From the NCBI RefSeq assembly GCF_000332155.1, contig NZ_KB235904.1:1572590-1636589 (forward strand): a stretch of 64,000 bases of DNA, in the 5' to 3' direction. This document shows positions 26,841-35,427 of this stretch, piece after piece; the first letter of the stretch is position 1; each line of letters opens with the position of its first letter. Position numbers and translations under genes: made by a program. This DNA comes from Kamptonema formosum PCC 6407 (GTDB lineage: Bacteria; Cyanobacteriota; Cyanobacteriia; Cyanobacteriales; Microcoleaceae). Under the pieces are notes generated by a model. That model was not told where the DNA came from. It made no database searches and saw only the letters and a program-made list of their open reading frames with translations.

Positions 26841-27252
26841 CTACCTTCTTAGTATCATCTTGCCTCAGACATTTAAGTAAAGCTTCAGAACCATCTTGCT
26901 CGCTAACTTCAAATATCTGCGAAAGATAATGAATTTTTTCAATGCCTATTGACTCAAAGTATTGACATAAACGCCACGAGTCAATCGCTCTTGGAGCATC
27001 TAATAATCCCGTGTGAACATCAACAACTTTGCCGGATTCCTGTCCTGTAAAGCATATCCCTAATCCATGCTGCTGAAATCTCCACTCTTCTTCTCTCGCG
27101 TGAAAGTATCCAGAGCGGGGACAATCAAGCAGATACGTCCAGTCAGTTAAATTGCTATACTTCTGTCGAAATACCGAAATAAGTTCGTCTTGAAGATTGG
27201 CAAATTCTTGAATAATTGCCACTGCATCTACATTTTTAGTTAGATAATTCAT
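26830..27252 (-). CDS. DUF6896-like protein, possible immunity protein
   Basis: 140 residues. Motifs: FRQKYSNLTDWTYLLDCP, then GYFHAREEEWRFQQHGLGICF and VVDVHTGLLDAPRAIDSWRL, ending in an acidic tail. I believe this is the DUF6896 family, but from memory only. No signal peptide or membrane segment. It lies 19 bases downstream of a ParB-like tail on the same strand, an arrangement like a polymorphic-toxin tip followed by its immunity gene (inference). Its last two codons and stop fall inside a 25-bp direct repeat shared with 27481-27505. Confidence 0.7.
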   Translation of the reverse strand: MNYLTKNVDAVAIIQEFANLQDELISVFRQKYSNLTDWTYLLDCPRSGYFHAREEEWRFQQHGLGICFTGQESGKVVDVHTGLLDAPRAIDSWRLCQYFESIGIEKIHYLSQIFEVSEQDGSEALLKCLRQDDTKKVDYC

Positions 27253-27271
27253 AGTACATTTCAGCGTATAA

Positions 27272-27523
27272 CTAATAGGGGTACTCTATTGCTGCCTCTG
27301 CTACTTGCTGCAAAAGCTGCTGTTCTTGAACTGGCGAAACTTTTTGCCGTTTAATCGGGATACTCTCTAATTTTAGTCGCTTAGCAGCAACAACTCGGTG
27401 ATGCCCATCCAAAATAATCAAACGACCATTAACAGTTGCATTGCTAATTTTTAATTAGCAACTAACTACACCAAAATCACGAAGATTCGCTAAACTAATA
27501 ATAGTTTCTCCCCTGATTAAACC
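27272..27523 (-). pseudogene. ParB/sulfiredoxin-like domain tail, interrupted
   Basis: The minus-strand frame ends at the TAG 27272 and encodes NGRLIILDGHHRVVAAKRLK then LESIPI, the conserved DGHHR motif of ParB/Srx-like nuclease domains. Upstream in the same frame a TAA (27455-27457) lies in an AT-rich TTAAAAATT stretch; beyond it the frame is open again (GETIISLANLRDFGVVSC) up to the start of the divergent GTPase gene. There is no start codon. Read as a truncated, interrupted gene or an orphan toxin tip. Confidence 0.6.
27481..27505. repeat. 25-bp direct repeat, right copy
   Basis: Partner of 26816-26840. The two copies bracket the DUF6896 gene and most of the ParB-like fragment, about 665 bp apart. 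Confidence 0.85.
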
Positions 27524-28942
27524 TTGACTAATTCTCCACCTTCTCAACCTCATCAGGTACTTGCGCCTGAAACACCCTCAGCGCGGCCAAATCAACAAGG
27601 CGAACTGCACTTATCCCTTGCTCGTGCTAGTTTACGGCAAGCATTAGCGCGGTATTCTCCTCTTGGTCGCCGAGAACCGACTGCAAATACAGAATTACAA
27701 GCAGAATTACAAACCCAATTAGATGTATTAAATTCCACATTAGAAAAGCTTGACCAGAATGTAATTCGCATTGCTGCTTTTGGCCTTGTCAGTCGCGGCA
27801 AATCAGCGGTTTTGAATGCTCTTTTAGGTCAGAAAATTTTGCAAACAGGCCCTCTTAATGGTGTCACTCAGTGGCCGAGATCGGTGAGGTGGACGATTCC
27901 TCAATCTCTGACTAAGGGAGATATACAACTTGAATTAATTGATACTCCCGGACTCGATGAAGTTGGCGGTGAAGTCCGAGGTGAAATGGCGAAGCAAGTG
28001 ACTCGCCAAGCTGATTTTATTTTGTTCGTGGTTGCCGGTGATATTACTAGAACTGAATATGATGCTATCCGAGAACTGCAAAAATTTCAGAAACCTTTGA
28101 TTTTAATTTTTAACAAGATTGACCTCTATCCAGAGATAGATAGGCAAGCTATTTACCACAATCTACAAGTATTAGGGAAGGGAGAAGAAGTCGGTAGAGA
28201 CGGAGAAATTCTCAATCCCCAATCTCTAGAAATTGTGATGGCGGCCGCAGAACCTGCACCAGTTCAGGTAAGAGTTGAATGGCCTGATGGTAGCGTTACT
28301 TATGAATGGGAGTCGCCGCCACCACAAATAGATCAACTCCAGCAAAAATTGATTACAATTATCAACCGAGAAGGGCGATCTATCCTCGCTCTCAATGCGC
28401 TAGTTCAAGCAAGAGAAGCTGAGGTAACTATTGCCCATAAAACTCTTAAATTGCGCCAATCGGAAGCAGAAGATTTGATTTGGCAATTCGCGAAATATAA
28501 GGGTTTAGCGGTGGGCTTAAATCCTATTGCTTTCTTAGATATACTGGCCGCACCTGTTGCAGATTTAGCTCTAATTCGGTCTTTAGCTAGGCTTTATGGT
28601 TTGCCGATGACTGGTTATGAAGCTGGTAAACTTTGGAAGACTATTCTGTTTAGTACGGGTGGGGTACTTTTTGGTGAATTGGGTAGTGGTTTAATTTTGG
28701 GTTTGGGAAAAAGTACGGCTGGAATTGTCGCAGATTTTTCTACTTTTGCCGGAGTTGCTGTTACTCAAGCTAGTTTAGCTGCTTACGGAACTTATGCTGT
28801 AGGTCGCGCTTCTCAGGTTTATCTCGAAAAGGGTTGTACTTGGGGGCCTTTGGGACAGGATAGAGTTATTCAAGATATTCTTAACCAAGTCGAAAAAACT
28901 TCTATTATCTCTCGCTTGCAACGGGAATTTAAATTCGATTAG
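27524..28942 (+). CDS. DUF697-type GTPase
   Basis: 472 residues from a TTG start; a stop codon (TAA 27518-27520) lies two codons upstream and no ATG occurs in the first 150 codons, so TTG 27524 is forced, with no clear ribosome site. Walker A GLVSRGKS (87-94), G3 DTPGLDE (140-146) and NKID (197-200) are all present, so this paralogue should bind and hydrolyse GTP. The C-terminal ~180 residues form Ala/Gly-rich hydrophobic helices (LAAPVADLALIRSLARLYG, then GGVLFGELGSGLILG), the DUF697 region, suggesting membrane association. Neighbouring paralogue of the GTPase at 25030, which has a weaker G3 motif. Confidence 0.87.
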   Translation: MTNSPPSQPHQVLAPETPSARPNQQGELHLSLARASLRQALARYSPLGRREPTANTELQAELQTQLDVLNSTLEKLDQNVIRIAAFGLVSRGKSAVLNALLGQKILQTGPLNGVTQWPRSVRWTIPQSLTKGDIQLELIDTPGLDEVGGEVRGEMAKQVTRQADFILFVVAGDITRTEYDAIRELQKFQKPLILIFNKIDLYPEIDRQAIYHNLQVLGKGEEVGRDGEILNPQSLEIVMAAAEPAPVQVRVEWPDGSVTYEWESPPPQIDQLQQKLITIINREGRSILALNALVQAREAEVTIAHKTLKLRQSEAEDLIWQFAKYKGLAVGLNPIAFLDILAAPVADLALIRSLARLYGLPMTGYEAGKLWKTILFSTGGVLFGELGSGLILGLGKSTAGIVADFSTFAGVAVTQASLAAYGTYAVGRASQVYLEKGCTWGPLGQDRVIQDILNQVEKTSIISRLQREFKFD

Positions 28943-29008
28943 GGGGATTTTAGTGCCTTGGAGATGCTGCCTGAAGTTGAAAGAATGACGGCTTTTGTTC
29001 AAAATTTA

Positions 29009-29278
29009 TCAATCAGTATCGATCCAAGTTAAGTTTTCACCTTTAACTGTGGGAATAAAAAGTGAATTGCTTGGCTTTTCACAGGCGCTTAGAAGGAGAA
29101 CTAAGACAATTACAATAACAGCAATGAATAACCAAGCACCTGCATTAGATTTCGGTTCTTTAGATTCCTGTTCTATAAATTGTCTCTTGCAAATTGTACA
29201 GAATATTTCTTCGGGTCGATCGGGGTTTTCCAGAATGCAGCAAATAGGTTTTCCGAAGATATCGTGGTGGCAAGACAT
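29009..29278 (-). CDS. Small zinc-ribbon-like membrane protein
   Basis: 89 residues. The N-terminal half has CHH, CC and CTIC (MSCHHDIFGKPICCILE, later IFCTICKRQF), a possible zinc-binding set. A single hydrophobic segment (about 48-65, WLFIAVIVIVLVLLLSAC) is followed by a short tail. Could be a membrane-anchored zinc-ribbon protein; no function recognised. The overlapping + strand frame looks less protein-like. Confidence 0.5.
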   Translation of the reverse strand: MSCHHDIFGKPICCILENPDRPEEIFCTICKRQFIEQESKEPKSNAGAWLFIAVIVIVLVLLLSACEKPSNSLFIPTVKGENLTWIDTD

Positions 29279-29440
29279 GATGACTCCGAAGGAATAGAAT
29301 AAATTGTGGGAAAAAAGTGGATAGGGGCGGGTTTATGTAAAAGGTTGAAGAAGCTCGTTGGCCAACTACTTCTATATATTTATCTGGGTAAACTCAAAAA
29401 ATTATGCAAAGTTGCCAAAAATTTTATCGATAGTAGGGTA

Positions 29441-29547
29441 GGACTTACGCAGGGAGTCCCAGAAACCGGGTTTTTGAGAGCATCTGTGGGTTCCGGCGAA
29501 GTATTTTCGTCAAAAAACCCGGTTTATTTGGTTGGGTGCCAAAGTCC
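29441..29547. repeat. GGACTTA-flanked palindromic element, copy 1
   Basis: 107 bp beginning GGACTTACGCAGGGAG and ending AAAGTCC, with inner arms AGAAACCGGGTTTTT and AAAAAACCCGGTTTA. A related 105-bp copy lies at 34324-34428. The rest of the 29279-29819 gap holds no gene. Confidence 0.75.
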
Positions 29548-29696
29548 TGGGTACGTATCTCAGAGACAGCAAAAGCCCTAGATATCTTTACGCCAGAACC
29601 CTTATGCTGCATACTATTGAGGGACGAAACCCAAGATTTATCGGGGTTTAGTGTGATTTTAGTGTTTAGCGATCGCGATCGCTCTTGGCTAAGTCA

Positions 29697-29798
29697 TATA
29701 GCAATCCTAAATGAATCGTAAATTTTTTACCCCACCCCAACCCTCCCCTTGCTAAGGGGAGGGAGTAAGAAATTCACAAATGATTTAGGATTGCTATA
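29697..29798. repeat. TATAGCAATCCTAAAT inverted-repeat element
   Basis: Outer arms 29697-29714 and 29781-29798 match as reverse complements at 17 of 18 positions. The centre carries a second hairpin, CCCTCCCCTT with AAGGGGAGGG (29741-29763). About 100 bp, non-coding, 22 bases after which the next minus-strand gene ends. MITE-like. Confidence 0.75.
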
Positions 29799-29819
29799 TA
29801 CCAATACCAATGACGCTTT

Positions 29820-31919
29820 TTAATTTTTCAAGCGATCGCGAAAATAAATCCGATACAAATTGCAACGCGGCATTACATGATTACCATGCAAATTCACCAA
29901 ACCCATACTATGCAATTTAAACCCCTGTATCGAATCCAATTGCACAGAATCAACACCATCAACGACCTTTTTTGCCGCGCCTGATAATTCTGGGTGCTGC
30001 TGCAAATTCCATAAATGCTGCCGCAAATGATCGCCATAAATTCCGGCATCAGTAGCCGCATTTTCTAACAATTGTTCCAACTCAACATCGCCTCGCGCAA
30101 TGTGATATAAAGCCAGCCGCACCAAATAGGGATGTCCCCCCACTATTGCCATTAATTTCTCAACTTGTATAGCTGACCAATTTAGTTCATAGCGCTGTGC
30201 TAAATTTTGTACTTGCTGCCGACTAAACTCCGTTAATTCAATCGGCAAACCCACATTAAAAGGCGATTGATTAATATCCATCGGCACGTAAGCTTCAGTT
30301 GAATGTACTACTACTAAACGTAATTTTTTCCAAATATTTCTATTCTTTGACTCTTCATGCCAAGCTCGTAATAACCCAAAGAAATCCGCCGCCACTTCGG
30401 GATATTCAAAAATCCGATCCACCTCATCTAAACCCAATGCCAGAGGAGTAACTGTATTTTTTAAGAGATACCTTTCAAAATAAGATTTGCAGGCAACTTT
30501 ACTACCAAAAATCGCATTCCAGTAATCTTCTAATCGAATTGGCAAATCCAATTCCAGGGCCATATTTGCACAAAACCACTGCAAGAATCTATCTAGATCG
30601 CTAAATATTTTACTATCAGCTAATTGAAAACTCAAAGCCACCGTCCGATAACCTAAATTTCCGGCTTGATGGAGCACTCTAGCCATCAGAGATGTTTTCC
30701 CCATTTGCCGAGGTGCTTTAATCCTAATTAAGGCTCCAGGCCTGACAACTTCTTCATAACAACGCTCTTCAATTGGCGGTCTTTCTACATAAAAAGCGGA
30801 AGCTAAACCGACTTGACCTTCTGGTAATTCTGGCCCTGCAACTGGCAAAGGAGGACTGTCAAGATTCTCCCAAGCTGCTAATATCGTAGGTGCATTTTTA
30901 GGAGCTTCTTTTAAATCGCGACCTTCTTTGACAAGATCGAGCACTTCTGCGATTAAATTGGGTGTATCGTTATCTGAATGCCACTCTCGCTGCTGAATTT
31001 GATCGAGATAGCCATAGAGGTTATAATTAACAGGTGAAGTTACAGGTAAATTTATCCGAATTGGCAAAATCATCGGTTTGCGATCCGGTCGAGAATCCCG
31101 TAACTCTTTTGCTCGTCGCACCTCTTCTGTTACCATTTCACTGATAGCAGATTGCTCAGATAATAGTAGCAATAAATAATCAGACTGCTTTAATTCTGCT
31201 TCAATCCGAGTCGGCCAATTCTCTCCCAATCGAATGCTTTCACCAGCCATAAAAGCTGCGTGTCCAGCCTTTATTAAAGCTTCATAAAATTCTAGAGCGA
31301 GGCTTTTATCTGGTTCTTGAGCGCGATAGGAAATAAAAACTTTATGGCGGTTTTCTAGTGAGTTGCGAAAACCCGTAATTTGGTAAACAGACACGGGTTC
31401 ATCAATGCCTTTTAATTTCCGCAGTCCACCGTAGCTTGCTGATAAAGAAATGTGATTTTTGACGACATCATAAACAGTTTGAGAGAGACAAATTCCCCCA
31501 GGTGCGGCGATTGTTTGCAGCCGTGCGGCAATATTAACCCCATTGCCCATAACATCATTACCGCTAAAAATGACATCTCCTAAATGGATTCCAATACGAT
31601 GAATTAGTACCTCACGTTCGGGTAAATTAGCAGCAGTAATAGCAAAAGTTTTTTGAATTTCAATTGCGGAGGAAACAGCTTTTTCCGCACTCACGAAGTA
31701 CATTAATAAACCGTCGCCCAAGGATTTGAGGATTTGACCGCCAAAGCGATCGCACACTTGGCGCATGATGTCAAAATCCCGTTGGATCAAACCCAGGGTG
31801 TGCTTTTCGTCTGCCGCCATTTTAGGAGTGAAAGACTCAACATCTGTGAAGGCGATCGCGGCTAGGGCGCTTTCTCCTCGAAGGTTTGGCGGTAGTGCTA
31901 CATTTTCTATAGGATTCAT
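29820..31919 (-). CDS. Class III nucleotide cyclase - TIR - AAA ATPase fusion
   Basis: 699 residues in three parts. Residues 1-185: class III cyclase with metal Asp26 (AFTDVESFT) and Asp69 (SLGDGLLMYF) and transition-state Asn129/Arg133 (VNIAARL), so likely active. Residues 192-335: TIR domain (HKVFISYRAQEP; SDYLLLLLSEQSAIS; then TEEVRRA, whose Glu266 sits where TIR NADases have the catalytic Glu). Residues about 370-699: AAA-like ATPase with Walker A APRQMGKTS (402-410), Walker B LALGLDEVDRIF and a helical C-terminal domain with a STAND-like YLVRLALYHIA. No membrane segment. Cyclase product, TIR effector and NTPase switch in one chain suggest a self-contained signalling or immune device (inference). 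Confidence 0.88.
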   Translation of the reverse strand: MNPIENVALPPNLRGESALAAIAFTDVESFTPKMAADEKHTLGLIQRDFDIMRQVCDRFGGQILKSLGDGLLMYFVSAEKAVSSAIEIQKTFAITAANLPEREVLIHRIGIHLGDVIFSGNDVMGNGVNIAARLQTIAAPGGICLSQTVYDVVKNHISLSASYGGLRKLKGIDEPVSVYQITGFRNSLENRHKVFISYRAQEPDKSLALEFYEALIKAGHAAFMAGESIRLGENWPTRIEAELKQSDYLLLLLSEQSAISEMVTEEVRRAKELRDSRPDRKPMILPIRINLPVTSPVNYNLYGYLDQIQQREWHSDNDTPNLIAEVLDLVKEGRDLKEAPKNAPTILAAWENLDSPPLPVAGPELPEGQVGLASAFYVERPPIEERCYEEVVRPGALIRIKAPRQMGKTSLMARVLHQAGNLGYRTVALSFQLADSKIFSDLDRFLQWFCANMALELDLPIRLEDYWNAIFGSKVACKSYFERYLLKNTVTPLALGLDEVDRIFEYPEVAADFFGLLRAWHEESKNRNIWKKLRLVVVHSTEAYVPMDINQSPFNVGLPIELTEFSRQQVQNLAQRYELNWSAIQVEKLMAIVGGHPYLVRLALYHIARGDVELEQLLENAATDAGIYGDHLRQHLWNLQQHPELSGAAKKVVDGVDSVQLDSIQGFKLHSMGLVNLHGNHVMPRCNLYRIYFRDRLKN

Positions 31920-32081
31920 GGCGGCAGACTCGCGAGTAGCGGTAGAATGTGCAATGCACTATTCAAAGTTTAACTTGTTGAGGAAAAATTAGTTCACTAA
32001 AATAAGTTCTCCTCCACAGACAGCAACCGCCAAGGTAGTTAGAGGGTTAATAATGACTGAAAGTATTATTTTTATTAGCTT

Positions 32082-33404
32082 CTACCTTCTACCTTTTGCC
32101 TTCTGGTATAAATTGTCTTTAGCAGCAGCGCGAACAATGCGATTGCTGTCATTAACTAAAAATTTGAGCCGATCGAGTGAAGTATTGGAATTTTGCGCGA
32201 TCGCATAACGTTCTAGCCATACTAACGAGTCACATTTTTGTACTAATTTACTCGGAAATTCAGGGTGCATTAGCACAATTAACCGACTAAAGCAAGGAGT
32301 AGAATATTCTATCGGATAATACTTGAGGACAGTAAATAATCCATCGGCATTGTGAGCCAAATATCTCGCTATTGCAAATCTGCGAACGCTCTCAGAAGAA
32401 TCGCTTAGTAGCAGCTTTAAGATATTCTCAGGTGTATTAGGATTTTTAGCAACATTTTGGCGCACGCCTCTATAATTATCTTTTGCTAACTGTTGCAATA
32501 CACCCGCAGGCGTGTTGGGATTATTGGCAAGACTTTGGCAAAGCCAAACATGATTATTTTTTGCCAAATCTTGCAGTACAGAAGTAGGTGTATTGGGATT
32601 ATTAGCTAAAAATAGTTGCGTCCAAAGGTTATTATCTTTAGCTAAGTATTCGAGTTCGCTAGTAGGCGTAGCGCAATTACCAGTATTTTTTTTTAAAGCG
32701 CTGTAATTTTTGGGCAAACTCTCGATCGCAAATTCAGGAATTGAATTTATCTTCTCTAATTGTTCTAAGAAATCCCCAAATTCTTGCCCCCCAATCGTAC
32801 TGCTCAAAAGCGCCTCAATTGCTGCTCGATCCCAGCCAGAATCCATCTCACCCGCCAAGTTCACATGAAGCTTTGCTGCTTCTGCTACGTGGCTATATTG
32901 GCTGTTAACTAGCTGGAATAATACTTCCTTAGTAGTTTTAGGATTCTCGGCTAATAGTAAGAGTGTATCTTCATCTAACCGATTAATAGCTTGCTCAATA
33001 AAAGATAGTGGTAATGTATCGTAGTTGAGGATACTCCGTAGAGTATTTAAAGGAATTATATCGACTAGATTGGAATTTTCTAGTAACAATAGAGAGAAAG
33101 TAGGATTGTTTACCAATTGCTCTGGAAACTCACATCCTAAATTCAACAATACTTTAGTAGAAGTATTAGGATTTCTTGCTACATTTTTCCTAGTATTGCT
33201 ATCTTTACTGTAACTTAATTCTCGTAATAGTTCCCTTGGCGTACTTGGGTTAAGAGCAACTAGCCGTGCTAATTCGGGGCTATTACTGGCAAGTTCAATC
33301 AGGCGATCGCTAGGAGTATTGACATCTATCGCCTGCTGTTGTAGTTGAGGTGAGTTAGACAATTTACCTTCTATAGTCATTGTCAAAAAAGTTAGGAGTA
33401 GCAT
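32082..33404 (-). CDS. Leucine-rich-repeat-variant (LRV/HEAT-like) repeat protein
   Basis: 440 residues of ~24-residue helical repeats with the LRV signature: LANNPNTPTSVLQDLAKN, LANNPNTPAGVLQQLAKD, VAKNPNTPENILKLLLSD and VARNPNTSTKVLLNL. The central 130-260 stretch is less regular. LRV proteins are scaffold or binding proteins (family knowledge); some carry an N-terminal Fe-S cluster, but no Cys cluster is present here. The start is ATG 33404, or Met9 (33380); neither has a strong ribosome site. Confidence 0.8.
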   Translation of the reverse strand: MLLLTFLTMTIEGKLSNSPQLQQQAIDVNTPSDRLIELASNSPELARLVALNPSTPRELLRELSYSKDSNTRKNVARNPNTSTKVLLNLGCEFPEQLVNNPTFSLLLLENSNLVDIIPLNTLRSILNYDTLPLSFIEQAINRLDEDTLLLLAENPKTTKEVLFQLVNSQYSHVAEAAKLHVNLAGEMDSGWDRAAIEALLSSTIGGQEFGDFLEQLEKINSIPEFAIESLPKNYSALKKNTGNCATPTSELEYLAKDNNLWTQLFLANNPNTPTSVLQDLAKNNHVWLCQSLANNPNTPAGVLQQLAKDNYRGVRQNVAKNPNTPENILKLLLSDSSESVRRFAIARYLAHNADGLFTVLKYYPIEYSTPCFSRLIVLMHPEFPSKLVQKCDSLVWLERYAIAQNSNTSLDRLKFLVNDSNRIVRAAAKDNLYQKAKGRR

Positions 33405-33644
33405 ATTTTTTAGCTCTAAAAAGTGTAGGCATTCAATTTAGTTTAATCTCTATCGCTTATATATATGTCTCACCCAATAGGACTTATGCAGGGAGTATCC
33501 TGATGCGTGTAGATATATCCGTAGGGGCGAAGCATTCGCGCTTAAAATCTCTTGTATAGCAACATGGTTAGAAATTATTAATTACAGAAATTCTTACTGT
33601 GATTGCATTTTCATATCGATCTTCTTCCTTCTTCCTTCTTCTAA

Positions 33645-34277
33645 CTACTGTACGCCAATGAGTTTATGAGTTTGTAAAGATAATCTGTAGCCCGGATTTT
33701 GCTGAAGCAATTGCAATATTATTGGAATTGCACGAAAGCGATCGCTCCATTCCGGCTGTAAAAAAACAGGGATATTCGGGTTAGAAACCAAGCCGTCTCT
33801 ATAAAAATTAACTTCCTCACCCGTGCTAATAACTAACTTGATTTCATTCGCTCTACTCCAGAACTTTTCTTGCACAGGGTATTTAGGATTAACGTGCTCT
33901 TTTGGAGACAGAGTAATCCAAGTTTCTCCCGCAACTTCCTGCCAGTGAGAGCCTGATGTTTCAATACTTACCTGTTTACCAACTTCTAATAAGCTTTCAA
34001 CTAGGAGAGGTAAATTTTTATGAATGAAGGGTTCTCCGCCACTAATTACAACTCTCGGAGACTTCAATTCTGTCAACAATTCTACAATTGAACGCTGTAC
34101 ATTAGGTAAGTCTTTGCCTCCCTCGCTATAACCAGTGTCACACCAAGGGCAATGAACAGGACAGCCTGCTAATCGGATAAAATCAACTAAAGTGCCACTC
34201 CAGTAACCCTCACCTTGGACGGTACTCTGAAAAGTTTCATGAATCGGTAATTTTATGTGTAAATTTGACTCTAGCAT
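33645..34277 (-). CDS. queE: 7-carboxy-7-deazaguanine synthase
   Basis: 210 residues. Radical SAM enzyme of queuosine/7-deazapurine synthesis. The CxxxCxxC cluster motif is CPVHCPWC (Cys39, Cys43, Cys46), preceded by FQSTVQGEG and followed by VVISGGEPFIHKN (SAM-binding GGEP). The C-terminal LQTHKLIGVQ fits QueE, whose members end with QxHK-ig. It makes a ring-contracted 7-deazapurine from 6-carboxy-tetrahydropterin (family knowledge). Stand-alone; no other queuosine gene in the window. Confidence 0.93.
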   Translation of the reverse strand: MLESNLHIKLPIHETFQSTVQGEGYWSGTLVDFIRLAGCPVHCPWCDTGYSEGGKDLPNVQRSIVELLTELKSPRVVISGGEPFIHKNLPLLVESLLEVGKQVSIETSGSHWQEVAGETWITLSPKEHVNPKYPVQEKFWSRANEIKLVISTGEEVNFYRDGLVSNPNIPVFLQPEWSDRFRAIPIILQLLQQNPGYRLSLQTHKLIGVQ

Positions 34278-34289
34278 TTATTTCTTATA

Positions 34290-34320
34290 ATTGTTAGTAG
34301 TTAGTGGTTAGTAGTTAGTT
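34290..34320. repeat. TTAGTAG/TTAGTGG STRR
   Basis: About four units of TTAGTAG or TTAGTGG just upstream of the queE start. Confidence 0.7.
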
Positions 34321-34323
34321 GTA

Positions 34324-34428
34324 GGACTTACAAAGGGTGGCCCAGAAACCGGGTTTTTTACGAAAATACTTAGTTCCAACGCACAGATTCCATAAAAATC
34401 GGTTTCTCTGCTCATAGCGCATAAGTCC
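34324..34428. repeat. GGACTTA-flanked palindromic element, copy 2
   Basis: 105 bp beginning GGACTTA and ending TAAGTCC, with imperfect inner arms AGAAACCGGGTTTTT and AAAAATCGGTTTCT. Related to 29441-29547. A lone left end (GGACTTATGCAGGGAGTAT) is seen at about 33480-33498. Confidence 0.75.
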
Positions 34429-34444
34429 TGAATTACCCAGTTAC

Positions 34445-34503
34445 TAATTACCAATTACCAATTACCAACTACCAATTACCAATTACCAATTACCAATTAC
34501 CAA
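34445..34503. repeat. CCAATTA STRR, non-coding
   Basis: About eight TTACCAA/CTACCAA units between the two minus-strand genes, ending 10 bases before the O-methyltransferase stop. Confidence 0.9.
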
Positions 34504-34513
34504 CTTTCATTCC

Positions 34514-35206
34514 TTATGATTCCGCTTCCATGAGTGGAGCCCAGCGACGTTTCAGTGCGAGAGTAAGTCCGTCTGCGATCGGTACAAGACTAAGAGTAAC
34601 TCTGGGATCGTGGCGCAGCTTTTCATTGAAAGCACGAATGGCGAGAGTATCTTTATCTTGCACCTCGGAGTTAACAACCTGTCCTCCCCAGAGAACATTA
34701 TCAATTGCTATTAAGCCGCCAGTGCGAATCAGTTGGAGCGATCGCTCGTAGTATGCGTCATAATTTTCTTTATCAGCGTCGATGAAGGCAAAATCAAAAG
34801 TTCCTCCCTGTCCAGCGGATAACAGCTTATCCAGGGTTTTGACGGCGGGCCCTAGTTGCAAAGAGATTTTGTTAGCTACTCCAGCGGCTTGCCAATAGCG
34901 ACGCGCGATCGCAGTGTATTCCTCACTTATATCACAAGCAACTATCTGGCCGTTACCAGGAAGTGATAGAGCTACACTAAGTGAGCTATAGCCGGTGAAA
35001 ACCCCGATTTCCAGAGTTTTCGTCGCCCCCATGAGTTGGACGAGCAGCCCCATAAACTGACCTTGTTCTGGCGATATCTGCATCATTGCTCTGGAATGCT
35101 TGGCCGTTTCTTCTCGGAGTGAGGCGAGAATATCCGGCTCCCGCAGAGAAACGGACAATAGATAATCATAAAGCGGGTTGTCGAGGCCGAGAGTCTGCTT
35201 TGACAT
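34514..35206 (-). CDS. Class I SAM-dependent O-methyltransferase (caffeoyl-CoA OMT type)
   Basis: 230 residues. SAM-binding motif I is TLEIGVFTGYSSL (about 64-76), with acidic VACDISEE afterwards; metal and substrate site motifs are FAFIDADKENYDAYY and IAIDNVLWGG. Length and motifs fit the cation-dependent catechol-type O-methyltransferases found across cyanobacteria. Likely methylates a catechol-type phenolic (family knowledge); the physiological substrate is unknown. The unusual feature is only the STRR block downstream of its stop. Confidence 0.9.
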   Translation of the reverse strand: MSKQTLGLDNPLYDYLLSVSLREPDILASLREETAKHSRAMMQISPEQGQFMGLLVQLMGATKTLEIGVFTGYSSLSVALSLPGNGQIVACDISEEYTAIARRYWQAAGVANKISLQLGPAVKTLDKLLSAGQGGTFDFAFIDADKENYDAYYERSLQLIRTGGLIAIDNVLWGGQVVNSEVQDKDTLAIRAFNEKLRHDPRVTLSLVPIADGLTLALKRRWAPLMEAES

Positions 35207-35427
35207 CAGTCTGTCCTTGGTGCTGACTTGTGATTTCAGATTTTAGGTTAGCAACTAATTCAGAATTAGGATATTAAGGTTAATTTTGAGGAATAATGTT
35301 GAGTACGTTTATCTTGCAGGAGAGCGCGATCGCTTTTCAAGTCAATCGATCGTAGCGCAAGTCAATTGGCAGCTATGGCAGTAACATGATTAGGATATGA
35401 TAATCACCATTATTTATAGCTATAACT

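Noticed and set aside
29306-29581. 91-codon + strand frame
   Set aside because: Its second half crosses the GGACTTA palindromic element, and the first half has no family likeness.
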